Source: Oceanirhabdus sp. W0125-5
GTDB taxonomy: Bacteria > Bacillota > Clostridia > Clostridiales > Clostridiaceae
NCBI RefSeq assembly: GCF_027938815.1
Contig: NZ_CP115913.1
Span: 5,552,001-5,616,000 of the forward strand
Reading direction: 5' to 3'
Length of the DNA: 64,000 nucleotides
The notes under the pieces were generated by a model that saw only the letters and a list, made by a program, of their open reading frames with translations, searched no databases and was not told the origin of the DNA. This document shows, piece after piece, positions 7,823 through 17,091 of the stretch (positions are counted from its first letter, which is position 1; each line of letters opens with the position of its first letter). The position numbers were made by a program, and so were the translations under genes.

Positions 7823-9604
7823 TTACAACTTCAACAAAAATTTATTTATTTCTTCACTAACTTTTCTTCTTTCATTATAAACCCATTCTTCATCAAAAGT
7901 TACTTCAAACTTTTTTCCAAATGAATAATAAATGTTTATCTTTTGATAATAGAGCTCAAATTCCTCTAAAGATTCATATTTATATGTTGGTTTTGATATT
8001 TCGGCTCTTTTACCAATAAATAATTCATCAACATAAAACAAAAAAGTGTCCATGAGGTCCTCAACCTTTACATCAAATGGAATCATAATTAATTTCCACT
8101 GTATAATCTCTGGTAACTTATATTTTCGTAAATTATGAAGAATAATTAAATACTCACCAATATCCATTTTTTCATATAATATGGACTGAGGTACCTTTTC
8201 ACTCCAAATAGCTAACTTTTCGCTTAAAGAAGCAGTCTTTATGTTTAATATATCTTCACTTGGTCCTAGAATAGCATATTCAACCTCTTTATCTTCTTTC
8301 TCAATAGACTCCCTTATAAAATCTAAGTTATCTCCAAAAGTCCCTACAAATCCAGTTTCATAAATTCCCTTTCTTCCTGCTCTACCAGCTATTTGTTTAA
8401 CTTCTTGAGAAGTTAACAATCTAAATTCCTTTCCATCAAACTTCTTAATATCCATAAAAACAATTCGCTTTATTGGAAGATTAACCCCCATTCCAATTGC
8501 ATCAGTTGTAATTAAAATTGTGGATTCTTTATTTAAAAATTGAGCGTATTGCTTTTTTCTAACTTCCGGAGGCAAATCACCATATATTATACTAGACTTA
8601 ATTCCTAGGTTAGAATAATAGACTCCTAATTCAAGAACTCGTCTCTTTGAAAATACCACAAGAGCATCTCCTTCTTTAACCTCTTTATACTTAAATGGTT
8701 TCTCATCAATCTCAAGAGGAATATCCCTTGTATAGGTTTTTAGAGTATATTCATCTCCTATACTCTTAATAATATCTATCAATAATGTCTTTGTATTTAA
8801 AGCTCCACAAATATGAATTTCCTTGCACTTTAGTCCTAATAAAGCTCTAGTCCATGCATCACCTCTTCTATCATCATTTATCATTTGAATTTCATCTATT
8901 ACAGCAACATCATATTCTTCCTTTACATCTAACTTTTCTATGGTACAGGAAATATGTTTTGCCTCTTCATTAATTATCTCCTCTTCTCCAGTTAGTAAAT
9001 CACATGGGATTCCTTCATTATTTAATCTTTCATAATTCTCCAATGCTAATATACGAAGGGGCGCAAGATATATCCCCTTATTAGATTGTTTTAATTTTTC
9101 CATTGCATTATACGTTTTACCAGTATTGGTTTCACCTAAATGAAGATAAATAGTTCTTTTTAGCTTCCTAGCCTCTTTATATTCATCTTTTGGACTCTTA
9201 GGAAAAATAACCTCTAACTTTTCATTTATAATCTTTGGAATAAATTTTGTTATTAGTACATGCATTAATCCCGAACTTATATAGCTTTCATAATATTCAT
9301 TAGTTATTTCATATAATTTAAAATTCGTCTCATTGTCTTCATTATAAGCTTCAAGTAATCTTTCTGAAACATAATTTAATAAATCCTCGTATTCTTTATA
9401 TGTCTCTTCTATTTCTCTTACCCTTTTAGCATATCTTTTTTTAAGGAAGAATTTCTTCATCTCTTCTAGATTTTTAAGCTTTTTACGTAAAGAAGCTTCA
9501 TGAGTCCAAAGTGAATGTGTTTTTGTATTTTTAATAATTTGTTCTATTTGATTTAACTGACCTTTTAATTTATTAAGTTCTCTTACTGCTGCTGATAATT
9601 TCAT
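7823..9604 (-). CDS. SUV3-like DExH helicase
   Basis: 593 residues. After a ~140-residue helical/coiled N-terminus come a Walker A segment LGETNTGKTYNA, APLRILALE, CDLLTGEEEI, a DEIQ Walker B box (AVIDEIQMI), GALNTKTLL, and the second RecA domain with TDAIGMGVNLPI and QIAGRAGRKG. The residues around Walker A and the GEE motif resemble the SUV3/SUPV3L1 RNA helicases more than ordinary DEAD-box proteins. A role in RNA unwinding or decay is inferred. AGGAGG at 9611-9616 fits ATG 9604 best (6-base spacing); an in-frame GTG at 9625 lies upstream of that site. Only 42 bases separate it from the upstream membrane-protein gene, so the two may be co-transcribed. Confidence 0.82.
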   Translation of the reverse strand: MKLSAAVRELNKLKGQLNQIEQIIKNTKTHSLWTHEASLRKKLKNLEEMKKFFLKKRYAKRVREIEETYKEYEDLLNYVSERLLEAYNEDNETNFKLYEITNEYYESYISSGLMHVLITKFIPKIINEKLEVIFPKSPKDEYKEARKLKRTIYLHLGETNTGKTYNAMEKLKQSNKGIYLAPLRILALENYERLNNEGIPCDLLTGEEEIINEEAKHISCTIEKLDVKEEYDVAVIDEIQMINDDRRGDAWTRALLGLKCKEIHICGALNTKTLLIDIIKSIGDEYTLKTYTRDIPLEIDEKPFKYKEVKEGDALVVFSKRRVLELGVYYSNLGIKSSIIYGDLPPEVRKKQYAQFLNKESTILITTDAIGMGVNLPIKRIVFMDIKKFDGKEFRLLTSQEVKQIAGRAGRKGIYETGFVGTFGDNLDFIRESIEKEDKEVEYAILGPSEDILNIKTASLSEKLAIWSEKVPQSILYEKMDIGEYLIILHNLRKYKLPEIIQWKLIMIPFDVKVEDLMDTFLFYVDELFIGKRAEISKPTYKYESLEEFELYYQKINIYYSFGKKFEVTFDEEWVYNERRKVSEEINKFLLKL

Positions 9605-9646
9605 CATTTTCCTCCTAGAAATCACTTCATATTATTTAAAATGACT

Positions 9647-10405
9647 TTATTTATTTGAACTAATTACTTTCATTGGTTTAAATACTTCATTACACATCTC
9701 CACTTCAACTTTCTCTCCATTAAAAACATCAATAGATAAATAATCAGCTAGTTCTTGAACACTTTGAATAATTTCTTCATCCTCTAAATATTGTTCATCT
9801 ATTATAAATGAGAAAATATATCCTTCTGTACTTTTATCAATTTTAACAGCTACAGAAATATCATCCTCCATTAAAAATTCTGTATCTGAAAGGTAATTTG
9901 CTAACTTTTCAGCTTCTTCTTTCTCTACCCTTTCAGTATAATAAACTTCATCTCCATGAATAGTTACACTATTCTCTGGTATAAATGCTAAATATACACT
10001 CAAAGCTATGAATGCACCTAAAACAACAAAACATATTAATAGAGGTACTAAGTATGAAGCCTTCTTCCCACCATTATCTATATGTTGTTTGAATAATTTT
10101 TCTTGGTCATTTTTCAAATAAACACCTATACCTACGTTAATACCTAAAGCAATACTCTTTGCTATTGTACTTGGTATAAATATCAGTGCAATAATCATCA
10201 AAATAAATCCCAAAACTGAAACTATCAAATAAATATTTCTCTTTCTCTTATATCCAACTCTTCCATAGTTTAAAGAATATAAAATTGCTGCTGGCAAAAA
10301 AGAGAATAATATGCTTATAACTAAAAAGATCTTAGGATTCCATAACTTTTTTTTATTTGATATAGTTCCATCTAAATTTTCTTCAATTAAACTTTTTTCA
10401 TTCAT
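9647..10405 (-). CDS. Conserved membrane protein, function unknown
   Basis: 252 residues: a short cytosolic N-terminus, helices at about 27-48, 60-80, 82-98 and 118-142, then a ~105-residue extracytoplasmic domain with repeated EVYYTE, KIDKSTEGYIFSF, VFNGEKVEVEMCNEVFKP. I do not recognise the family. The tail is related to a remnant at 10498-10653, so a second member once lay upstream. Start chosen at ATG 10405 with GGGAGG upstream. Confidence 0.7.
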   Translation of the reverse strand: MNEKSLIEENLDGTISNKKKLWNPKIFLVISILFSFLPAAILYSLNYGRVGYKRKRNIYLIVSVLGFILMIIALIFIPSTIAKSIALGINVGIGVYLKNDQEKLFKQHIDNGGKKASYLVPLLICFVVLGAFIALSVYLAFIPENSVTIHGDEVYYTERVEKEEAEKLANYLSDTEFLMEDDISVAVKIDKSTEGYIFSFIIDEQYLEDEEIIQSVQELADYLSIDVFNGEKVEVEMCNEVFKPMKVISSNK

Positions 10406-10497
10406 TACGTTCCTCCCTATTACTCATTTAATAATTATTTTCATCATCTTTTAGGTATGTCTATTATTATCATTTCCTGCTATTAATATTTTATTTA

Positions 10498-10653
10498 TTA
10501 CATAGCAATCTCAAAATACCCATCACACAAATGCACTTCGACATTTTCTCCATTGAATACTTCAATCGATAAAAGTTCACATAATTGCGTATAAGCATTT
10601 ACTACATCTATATATTCAATAATTTCCAATACATATTTTAACACTAATTTCAT
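10498..10653 (-). pseudogene. Remnant of a paralogue of the adjacent membrane protein (C-terminal end)
   Basis: Minus-strand frame of 51 codons reading LEIIEYIDVVNAYTQLCELL, then SIEVFNGENVEVHLCDGYFE. It aligns with the last ~40 residues of the 9647-10405 protein (EIIQSVQELADYLSIDVFNG, then EKVEVEMCNEVF). It has an ATG but no ribosome binding site, and all membrane segments are missing. A decayed duplicate is the simplest reading; a functional micro-protein is less likely. Confidence 0.7.
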
Positions 10654-10670
10654 AATTGTTGATTAATAAA

Positions 10671-10703
10671 AAAATAGCCCAGTCTTTACAACTGAGCTAT
10701 TTT
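10671..10703 (-). terminator. Terminator downstream of the gdh cluster
   Basis: Stem AAAATAGCTCAGT / ACTGGGCTATTTT (minus strand) with one G-T pair, 7-base loop, then T7. It is the first strong terminator after gdh (stop at 10863); the 160 bases between are T/A-rich and show no gene. Confidence 0.8.
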
Positions 10704-10862
10704 ATAAACTTTGAAGAATTATTATTTTGTTTACTTTGTTTTATTTACTTTGTTTTGTAGGCTTTTGTCTTGTATAATTTTTAGTGTGTTCAATATACTT
10801 TGCTTTAACTTTATCTTAGCTTTTTTATCTTTTTATTATTTTTAATACCTTTTGTTTTCTAA

Positions 10863-12206
10863 TTAATAGTCGCCTTGTGCCATCATCGCTTCAGCAACTT
10901 TTAAGAAACCAGCAATATTAGCACCCGCAACTAAGTTGTAACCAAAACCGTAGTTTTCAGCAGCACTCATTGCATTATTATGAATATTAATCATGATTTG
11001 ATGAAGTTTTGCATCAACCTCCTCTCTAGTCCAAGAAAGTCTCATGCTGTTTTGTGACATTTCTAATGCAGAAACAGCAACCCCACCAGCATTTGCAGCT
11101 TTTGCAGGACCAACTAATACTCCCTTTTCAACTAAATATTCTAAAGCTTCGTTAGTTGTAGGCATGTTAGCACCCTCAACTATGAATTTAATTCCATTCT
11201 CAACGATTGCTTTAGCATGCTCTATGTGAATATCATTTTGAGTTGCACATGGCATAATGATATCAACTTTTCTACCCCATGGCTTCTCTCCTGGGAAGAA
11301 CTCACAACCAAATTTATCAGCATAATCTTGAACCTTATCTCTACCAGATGCTCTCATTTCTAATAAGAAGTTTATCTTCTCTTCAGTAACTACTCCATCC
11401 TCATCGTAGATGTAACCGTCAGGACCTGATAAAGTAACAACCTTACCACCTAAATCAGCAACTTTAATACATGCTCCCCATGCTACGTTACCGAAGCCTG
11501 AAACAGCAACTGTTTTACCTTTAAAGTCCATTCCTTCATGCTTTAACATTTCATTTGCGAAGTAAGTTACACCGAAACCAGTAGCTTCAGGTCTAATTAA
11601 GCTTCCCCCGTAAGGAAGGCCTTTACCAGTTAATACTCCGTTTTCGAATGCTCCTCTGATTCTTCTGTATTGTCCATATAAGTATCCGATTTCTCTTCCA
11701 CCAACACCGATATCTCCAGCAGGTACATCTACATCTGGTCCTATGTGTCTGTATAACTCTGTCATGAAACTTTGGCAGAATCTCATGATTTCAGCATCAG
11801 ATTTTCCTCTTGGATCGAAATCAGATCCCCCTTTTCCTCCCCCAATTGGAAGTCCAGTTAATGAATTTTTGAAAATTTGCTCGAAACCTAAGAATTTGAT
11901 TATCCCTAAATAAACTGATGGATGGAATCTAAGTCCTCCTTTGTAAGGTCCTATAGCTCCATTAAATTGAACTCTGAATCCACGGTTTACATGAAGTTTA
12001 CCATTATCATCTGTCCAAGGTACTTTGAACATGATTTGTCTTTCAGGCTCAGTTAACCTTCCTAAGATATTTGCCTCAACATACTCAGGATGTTTTTCTA
12101 TTACTGGTTCTAAAGAATTTAAAACCTCCTCAACAGCTTGTAAAAACTCAGGCTCACTAGCATTTCTTGCTTTAACATTTTCAAATACATTATTGATATA
12201 ATTCAT
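10863..12206 (-). CDS. gdhA: Glutamate dehydrogenase
   Basis: 447 residues, the size of hexameric bacterial GDH. Visible motifs: GPYKGGLRFHPSV, LPIGGGKGGSDFDP (catalytic Lys), PAGDIGVGGREIGYLYGQY, and the Rossmann GFGNVAWG. It interconverts glutamate and 2-oxoglutarate plus ammonia. NAD or NADP preference cannot be settled; clostridial enzymes of this type are often NAD-linked. It is 56 bases downstream of oadB with no terminator between, so it likely belongs to the same operon, where it would regenerate the 2-oxoglutarate used by the aminotransferase. AGGGAG favours the second ATG (12206) over 12212. Confidence 0.95.
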   Translation of the reverse strand: MNYINNVFENVKARNASEPEFLQAVEEVLNSLEPVIEKHPEYVEANILGRLTEPERQIMFKVPWTDDNGKLHVNRGFRVQFNGAIGPYKGGLRFHPSVYLGIIKFLGFEQIFKNSLTGLPIGGGKGGSDFDPRGKSDAEIMRFCQSFMTELYRHIGPDVDVPAGDIGVGGREIGYLYGQYRRIRGAFENGVLTGKGLPYGGSLIRPEATGFGVTYFANEMLKHEGMDFKGKTVAVSGFGNVAWGACIKVADLGGKVVTLSGPDGYIYDEDGVVTEEKINFLLEMRASGRDKVQDYADKFGCEFFPGEKPWGRKVDIIMPCATQNDIHIEHAKAIVENGIKFIVEGANMPTTNEALEYLVEKGVLVGPAKAANAGGVAVSALEMSQNSMRLSWTREEVDAKLHQIMINIHNNAMSAAENYGFGYNLVAGANIAGFLKVAEAMMAQGDY

Positions 12207-12261
12207 AACCATATCTCCCTTTTATTTATTATTTAAAAATATTTTATTATAGGCTAATTAA

Positions 12262-13371
12262 TTAAAACATATTTAATAGTATACCTGCCGCTACAGCAGA
12301 TCCAATTACTCCAGCTACGTTTGGTCCCATAGCATGCATCAATAAGAAGTTAGTTGGGTTTTCTTCTCTTCCAACCTTTTGAACAACCCTTGCAGCCATT
12401 GGTACCGCTGATACTCCTGCTGCTCCAATCATTGGATTAATCTTACCTTTACTTAACTTGTACATAACCTTACCAAATAAAACTCCTGATGCTGTTCCTA
12501 TTGAGAATGCTGCTAATCCTAACACTATAATTTTAAGTGTTTGTGGATTCAGAAAAGTTGCTGCATCAGCTTTTGCTCCAACTGTTATACCTAAAATAAT
12601 AGTTATTATATACATAAATGAGTTTTGTGCTGTTTCTACAAGCTTTGGAACAACTCCAGATTCTTTAATTAAATTACCAAACATCAACATACCTATTAAT
12701 GGTGCTGCAGATGGCAATAATTTAATAGTAAATATTGTTACAACTATTGGGAAAATCACCTTTTCCTTTTTAGATACAGGTCTTAATTGTTCCATTTTTA
12801 CTTTTCTTTCTTCTTCAGTAGTTAATAAACGTATTATTGGCGGTTGAATTATTGGTACTAATGCCATATACGAATATGCTGCTAGTGCAATAGGTCCTAA
12901 TAAATGGTCTGCTAATTGTCCTGTCAGATAGATAGCTGTAGGTCCATCAGCACCTCCAATAATTCCTATGGAAGCAGCTTCTTTAATATCAAATCCTAGT
13001 AAAATAGCTCCTATAAGTGCAAAGAAAATTCCAAATTGTGCTGCTGCCCCTAAAAGAATACTCTTTGGGTTTGCTATAAGCGGTCCAAAATCAGTACTTG
13101 CTCCAACGCATAAGAATATAAGCGGAGGATATATTCCCAATTTAGTTCCCATATATAAATAGTGTATTAATCCTTTATCACCCATTAAATCCGTTCCAGG
13201 TAAATTTACTAATAACATACCAAAAGCTATTGGTATTAATAAATACGGCTCGTACCCTTTCTTAATTGCTAAATAAAGAAATGTACATGCAATAGCAATC
13301 ATAAGTAATTCTTGCCAAGTAGTCATTGTAAATCCTGTACTTTCCCAGAAATTTAATAACATTTCTTGCAT
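12262..13371 (-). CDS. oadB: Na+-translocating oxaloacetate decarboxylase beta subunit
   Basis: 369 residues, polytopic. Typical beta-subunit (OadB/GcdB/MmdB) features are GVGASTDFGPL-like segment CVGASTDFGPLIANP, the Na+-channel motif GGADGPTAIYL, SYMALVPIIQPP and the C-terminal NFLLMHAMGPNVAGVIGSA. It decarboxylates carboxybiotin and exports Na+. It is the last of four decarboxylase genes (oadA, oadG, biotin carrier, oadB), which identifies the substrate as probably oxaloacetate rather than methylmalonyl- or glutaconyl-CoA. AGGGATG lies 7 bases before the start. Confidence 0.94.
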   Translation of the reverse strand: MQEMLLNFWESTGFTMTTWQELLMIAIACTFLYLAIKKGYEPYLLIPIAFGMLLVNLPGTDLMGDKGLIHYLYMGTKLGIYPPLIFLCVGASTDFGPLIANPKSILLGAAAQFGIFFALIGAILLGFDIKEAASIGIIGGADGPTAIYLTGQLADHLLGPIALAAYSYMALVPIIQPPIIRLLTTEEERKVKMEQLRPVSKKEKVIFPIVVTIFTIKLLPSAAPLIGMLMFGNLIKESGVVPKLVETAQNSFMYIITIILGITVGAKADAATFLNPQTLKIIVLGLAAFSIGTASGVLFGKVMYKLSKGKINPMIGAAGVSAVPMAARVVQKVGREENPTNFLLMHAMGPNVAGVIGSAVAAGILLNMF

Positions 13372-13434
13372 CAGGTTTCATCCCTTTCTTTTGTAATTAT
13401 TAACTATAATAATTGCATTTTAGATTTATATTTC

Positions 13435-13821
13435 TTACCCTATTGTTACTAATGTATCGCCTAATGCTACATTTGCACCTTTTGACGTATTTATCGATGC
13501 AACCACACCATCTACTGGCGCAACTATCTCATTTTCCATCTTCATAGCTTCTAATATTACTACTACATCACCAGCTTTTACACTTTGTCCTTCTGAAACC
13601 TTAACATCGATTATTGCTCCAGGCATTGGTGCAGTAACAGCTTCTCCTCCAGTAGGAGCGCTCTTTTTAGGTTCTTCTTTCTTTTCTACTACCTTCGGTG
13701 CTGCTGCCTTCACTGGTTCTGTCTTAGTAACAGCAACTTCCCCGGTTGATTGAGCTCCTCCTATTTCTTCTACTTCAAGCTCATAAACATCTCCGTTAAA
13801 ACTAATTCTATATTTTTTCAT
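13435..13821 (-). CDS. Biotin carrier protein of the decarboxylase
   Basis: 128 residues: an N-terminal ~25-residue segment (MKKYRISFNGDVYELEVEEI), an Ala/Pro/Lys-rich flexible linker, and a C-terminal biotinyl domain with the biotinylation motif EAMKMENEI and PMPGAIIDVKV. Biotin should be attached to the Lys of AMKM. In enterobacterial enzymes this domain is fused to the alpha subunit; here it is separate. GGAGG precedes the ATG and it lies 11 bases behind oadG. Confidence 0.93.
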   Translation of the reverse strand: MKKYRISFNGDVYELEVEEIGGAQSTGEVAVTKTEPVKAAAPKVVEKKEEPKKSAPTGGEAVTAPMPGAIIDVKVSEGQSVKAGDVVVILEAMKMENEIVAPVDGVVASINTSKGANVALGDTLVTIG

Positions 13822-13832
13822 TTTTTTTCCTC

Positions 13833-14162
13833 CTAACTAACTTTTTTAATACTCTTTATTTTTAAATTAGAAGCATGCTTTCCACTACTAGCTGCTATAG
13901 CCGCTGTAAATAATATTGCTAACATATTTTTGTCTTCTAAATCAACGTCCGTTTCAGTAACACTTTCAGTTGTTTGACTTACACTTTCAATCTTCTTAGT
14001 TTCACTCTTTTGCTTTTCTTTCTTTTTAATATCTCTATCATAAAATACTATTTTAAATAGCTCTAATATAAGAGAAATAGCAAATAAACTAGCAAAAACA
14101 ACTGTCATACTAAGCACTGTAAGTTTTAATACGTCCATAATTTCTACAGTTCCCTCAAACAT
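13833..14162 (-). CDS. oadG: Oxaloacetate decarboxylase gamma-type subunit
   Basis: 109 residues from ATG 14162: one N-terminal membrane helix (VLKLTVLSMTVVFASLFAIS), a charged stretch (YDRDIKKKEKQKSE), and a C-terminal LAILFTAAIAASSG segment, typical of OadG-family proteins that assemble the complex. A longer frame to 14246 has no ribosome site; GGTGG upstream of 14162 supports the shorter form. Sits between oadA and the biotin carrier. Confidence 0.82.
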   Translation of the reverse strand: MFEGTVEIMDVLKLTVLSMTVVFASLFAISLILELFKIVFYDRDIKKKEKQKSETKKIESVSQTTESVTETDVDLEDKNMLAILFTAAIAASSGKHASNLKIKSIKKVS

Positions 14163-14264
14163 TCTTCCACCACCCTTCAAAGTCGAACCTTTTTTGATAT
14201 ATAAATCGTCTGCTAAACTCATGAATTTAGTTAAATCATAACTCATTCAATTAAAGAATAAATA

Positions 14265-14452
14265 AAAGAGAATAAAGAACAAATTAGGTTATTTTTCTTC
14301 CTGACCTCAGAAAAAATCTTACTAATAGCATTCAACATTGCAAATCAATAGTATCTATTCTCTTTAATCTTTAATATTTTTTAAGCTTTCAGCTTCGCTG
14401 AAAGGTATCAATATTTGTTCTCTGTTCTTTAATATTTGTTCTTTGATTCCTA
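14265..14452. repeat. Candidate palindromic intergenic element
   Basis: The gap between oadA and oadG is bounded by A-rich inverted ends (AAAGAGAATAAAGAAC on the left; its counterpart AAAGAACAGAGAAC read from the right) and holds a perfect 8-bp hairpin CTTTCAGC-TTC-GCTGAAAG at 14386-14404. The layout resembles the structured repeats at 27325 and 41308, but the sequence differs. It has no T-tract, so it is not a terminator. Low-complexity sequence makes this call weak. Confidence 0.3.
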
Positions 14453-15817
14453 TAAAGATAATTCAATACGGTATATTTCTGGTTCTTTATCTTCTAAGAA
14501 TTTTTTAGCTATCTGTGGGAATAATGCATATGATAATATATCTTCTTCAGATTGATACAACCCTTCGATTTCTTTCTTATAATTATCAAATCCATCTTCG
14601 ATTAAATCCGCTGGTCTAACAGTGACTACTTCATCATTTCCTATAATTTTCTTCTTAATATCTTCATTTATAGGAGCAGGAGATTTTCCGTATAATCCCT
14701 TTACATAGTCCTTTATTTCTTTAGGTACAACCTTATATCTCTCTCCAGTTAAAACATTGAATACTGATTGTGTTCCTACCATCTGACTTAAAGGTGTTAC
14801 TAATGGTGGGAATCCTAAATCTTCTCTTACTCTTGGTACTTCTGCTAAAACTTCTTCGTATTTATCAGCAGCATTTTGAGCTGTTAATTGAGATAAAAGA
14901 TTTGAAAGCATTCCACCTGGTACCTGATAGCTTAATGTTTTAGGTTCTGTATTCATAACCTTTGGATTTAAAATACCATTTGCAGTGTATTTATCTTTTA
15001 TAGGTTTAAAATATGAAGCTACTTCATTAAGCAAATCTAAGTTTAACTTTGGATCTCTATCTGTATTTTGATAAGTAATAGCTAAAGATTCAGTTGGTGG
15101 TTGTGATGTTCCTGTTGCAAAAGGAGATATTGCTGTATCAATAATATCTACTCCAGCTTCAATTGCCTTCATATAAGTCATTGATGCAATTCCGCTTGTA
15201 CAATGGTTGTGTAACTCTATAGGTAAATCTGTTATCTTTTTAATTTTCTTAATTAACTCAAAAGCACGGTAAGGAGTTAGAATTCCTGCCATATCCTTAA
15301 TACAAATAGAGTCTGCACCTAACTTCTCCATTTCCTTTATCTTATCTAAATAATAAGATGTAGTATGAATCTTACTCGTTGTATAAGAAATTGCACACTG
15401 ACAGTGAGCACCTGCTTTCTTAATAGCCTTTATTGAAGTTTCTAGATTTCTCGTATCATTTAAGGCATCAAACACACGAATAATATCTATTCCATTTTCT
15501 ACTGCCTTTTGAATAAACTTCTCAACAACATCATCTGGATAGTGCTTGTACCCTAATAGATTTTGTCCTCTTAGAAGCATTTGAAGCTTTGTATTTTTCA
15601 CCTTAGCTCTAATCTTTCTTAATCTTTCCCATGGATCTTCATTTAAGTATCTAAGGCATGCGTCAAAGGTTGCTCCCCCCCATACTTCCATAGAATAATA
15701 TCCTACTTGGTCCATCTTCTCTATAATAGGTAATATTTCATCAGTAGTTAATCTAGTTGCAATTAGAGATTGGTGTCCATCTCTTAATGCTGTTTCGGTA
15801 ATTTTTAATCTCTCCAT
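14450..15817 (-). CDS. oadA: Oxaloacetate decarboxylase alpha subunit (carboxyltransferase)
   Basis: 455 residues. N-terminal TIM-barrel with ITETALRDGHQSLIATR (metal-binding Asp), MEVWGGATFDACLRYL, LLRGQNLLGYKHYPD, ADSICIKDMAGILTP (carboxybiotin-accepting Lys), and ELHNHCTSG (metal His pair), then the PYC_OADA domain (VPGGMLSNLLSQL). The biotinyl domain is absent and is supplied by the separate gene at 13435. It transfers CO2 from oxaloacetate to biotin, giving pyruvate. Pyruvate carboxylase subunit B is the alternative, but the neighbouring Na+-pump beta subunit argues for the decarboxylase. Confidence 0.94.
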   Translation of the reverse strand: MERLKITETALRDGHQSLIATRLTTDEILPIIEKMDQVGYYSMEVWGGATFDACLRYLNEDPWERLRKIRAKVKNTKLQMLLRGQNLLGYKHYPDDVVEKFIQKAVENGIDIIRVFDALNDTRNLETSIKAIKKAGAHCQCAISYTTSKIHTTSYYLDKIKEMEKLGADSICIKDMAGILTPYRAFELIKKIKKITDLPIELHNHCTSGIASMTYMKAIEAGVDIIDTAISPFATGTSQPPTESLAITYQNTDRDPKLNLDLLNEVASYFKPIKDKYTANGILNPKVMNTEPKTLSYQVPGGMLSNLLSQLTAQNAADKYEEVLAEVPRVREDLGFPPLVTPLSQMVGTQSVFNVLTGERYKVVPKEIKDYVKGLYGKSPAPINEDIKKKIIGNDEVVTVRPADLIEDGFDNYKKEIEGLYQSEEDILSYALFPQIAKKFLEDKEPEIYRIELSL

Positions 15818-15860
15818 TTAATTCACCTCTTTTGATAATTTGAAGATCTATCTCTAAGTT

Positions 15861-17051
15861 CTATATACGAACTGCTTTTTCGATTCTATCTAATCCTTCT
15901 TTAATGTTTTCAAGTGAAGTAGCATAAGAGAGTCTTATATAGTTATCACTTCCAAATGCAGCCCCAGGAATAACAGCTACTTTTACAGTATTTAATAAAT
16001 ATTCAGCAAGTTCCATTGAATTTGTAATTTTAACTCCGTTAAATTCTTTACCAAATAGTTCTGAAATATTTATCATTACATAAAATGCCCCCTTCGGCTT
16101 TCTGCAAGATAAATTACTGATTGAGTTTATCTTCTCTACCATATAATTTCTTCTTTCAGCAAAAGCTTTAACCATCTCATTTATTGACTCTTGACTTCCT
16201 GTTAATCCCTCAATACTTGCGTATTGTGCAATTGTGTTAGGGTTTGATGTAGCATGACTTTGAATATTAGTCATTATCTTAGCAATTTTCTTATTTGCTG
16301 CCACATAACCTATTCTCCATCCGGTCATAGCATAGCCTTTAGACATTCCATTTATCACTATTGTTAAATCCTTAATTCTCTCTCCAAAAGAGGCAATACT
16401 CACATGTTTTCCATCATATATTAACTTTTCATAAATCTCATCTGATATGATATAAATATTCTTCTCCACTGCAATTTCAGCGATTTCTTTTAATTCTTCT
16501 TCAGTATAAACAGTTCCAGTTGGGTTATTTGGACTATTTAATAAAATTGCTTTTGTTTTTTCATTTATTGCTGCAAGTAAACTTTCTTTAGTATATTTGA
16601 AATCATTTTCTTCTAAAGTCTCTACAAATACTGGCGTCGCATCTGCTAACTTAACTAGTTCTGGATAACTAACCCAATATGGTACAGGAATGATAACTTC
16701 ATCTCCAGGGTTACATATTGCTTGGAAAGTGTTGCACAGAGAATGTTTTGCTCCGTTAGAAACTACAATGTTTTCTGGAGTATAATCTAAATCATTGTCT
16801 TTTTTTAACTTCTCACAAATTGCTTCCTTTAATTTTGGTAGTCCCGCGGCTGCTGTATATCCAGTACGTCCACTTTCAATTGCTTCTATAGCTGCTTTTC
16901 TAATATTTTCTGGTGTCTTAAAATCTGGTTCTCCAGCTCCAAAACTAATTACATTTTCTCCATCCGCTATCATCTTTTTCGCTTTAGCTGTAATAGCTAA
17001 TGTAATTGATGGTGCAATTCCTTCGTTTTTAACAGACAAATTCTTGTTCAT
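15861..17051 (-). CDS. aspC: Class I aminotransferase (aspartate aminotransferase)
   Basis: 396 residues, fold-type I PLP enzyme. Motifs: FGAGEPDFKTPENI, NGAKHSLCN, LNSPNNPTGTVY, ISDEIYEKL, the PLP-Lys in NGMSKGYAMTGWRIGY, and the C-terminal RLSYATS Arg. This is the AspB/AspC Ib-subfamily pattern. Its place between asparaginase and oxaloacetate decarboxylase indicates that it converts aspartate plus 2-oxoglutarate to oxaloacetate plus glutamate. AAGGAG precedes the ATG. Confidence 0.93.
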   Translation of the reverse strand: MNKNLSVKNEGIAPSITLAITAKAKKMIADGENVISFGAGEPDFKTPENIRKAAIEAIESGRTGYTAAAGLPKLKEAICEKLKKDNDLDYTPENIVVSNGAKHSLCNTFQAICNPGDEVIIPVPYWVSYPELVKLADATPVFVETLEENDFKYTKESLLAAINEKTKAILLNSPNNPTGTVYTEEELKEIAEIAVEKNIYIISDEIYEKLIYDGKHVSIASFGERIKDLTIVINGMSKGYAMTGWRIGYVAANKKIAKIMTNIQSHATSNPNTIAQYASIEGLTGSQESINEMVKAFAERRNYMVEKINSISNLSCRKPKGAFYVMINISELFGKEFNGVKITNSMELAEYLLNTVKVAVIPGAAFGSDNYIRLSYATSLENIKEGLDRIEKAVRI

Positions 17052-17091
17052 TTTTCTCTTCTCCTTATAAAATCAATAGTAAAGTATAGAT

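Noticed and set aside
14386..14404. Perfect hairpin between oadA and oadG as terminator
   Set aside because: No T-tract on either side; A-rich sequence follows on the minus strand.
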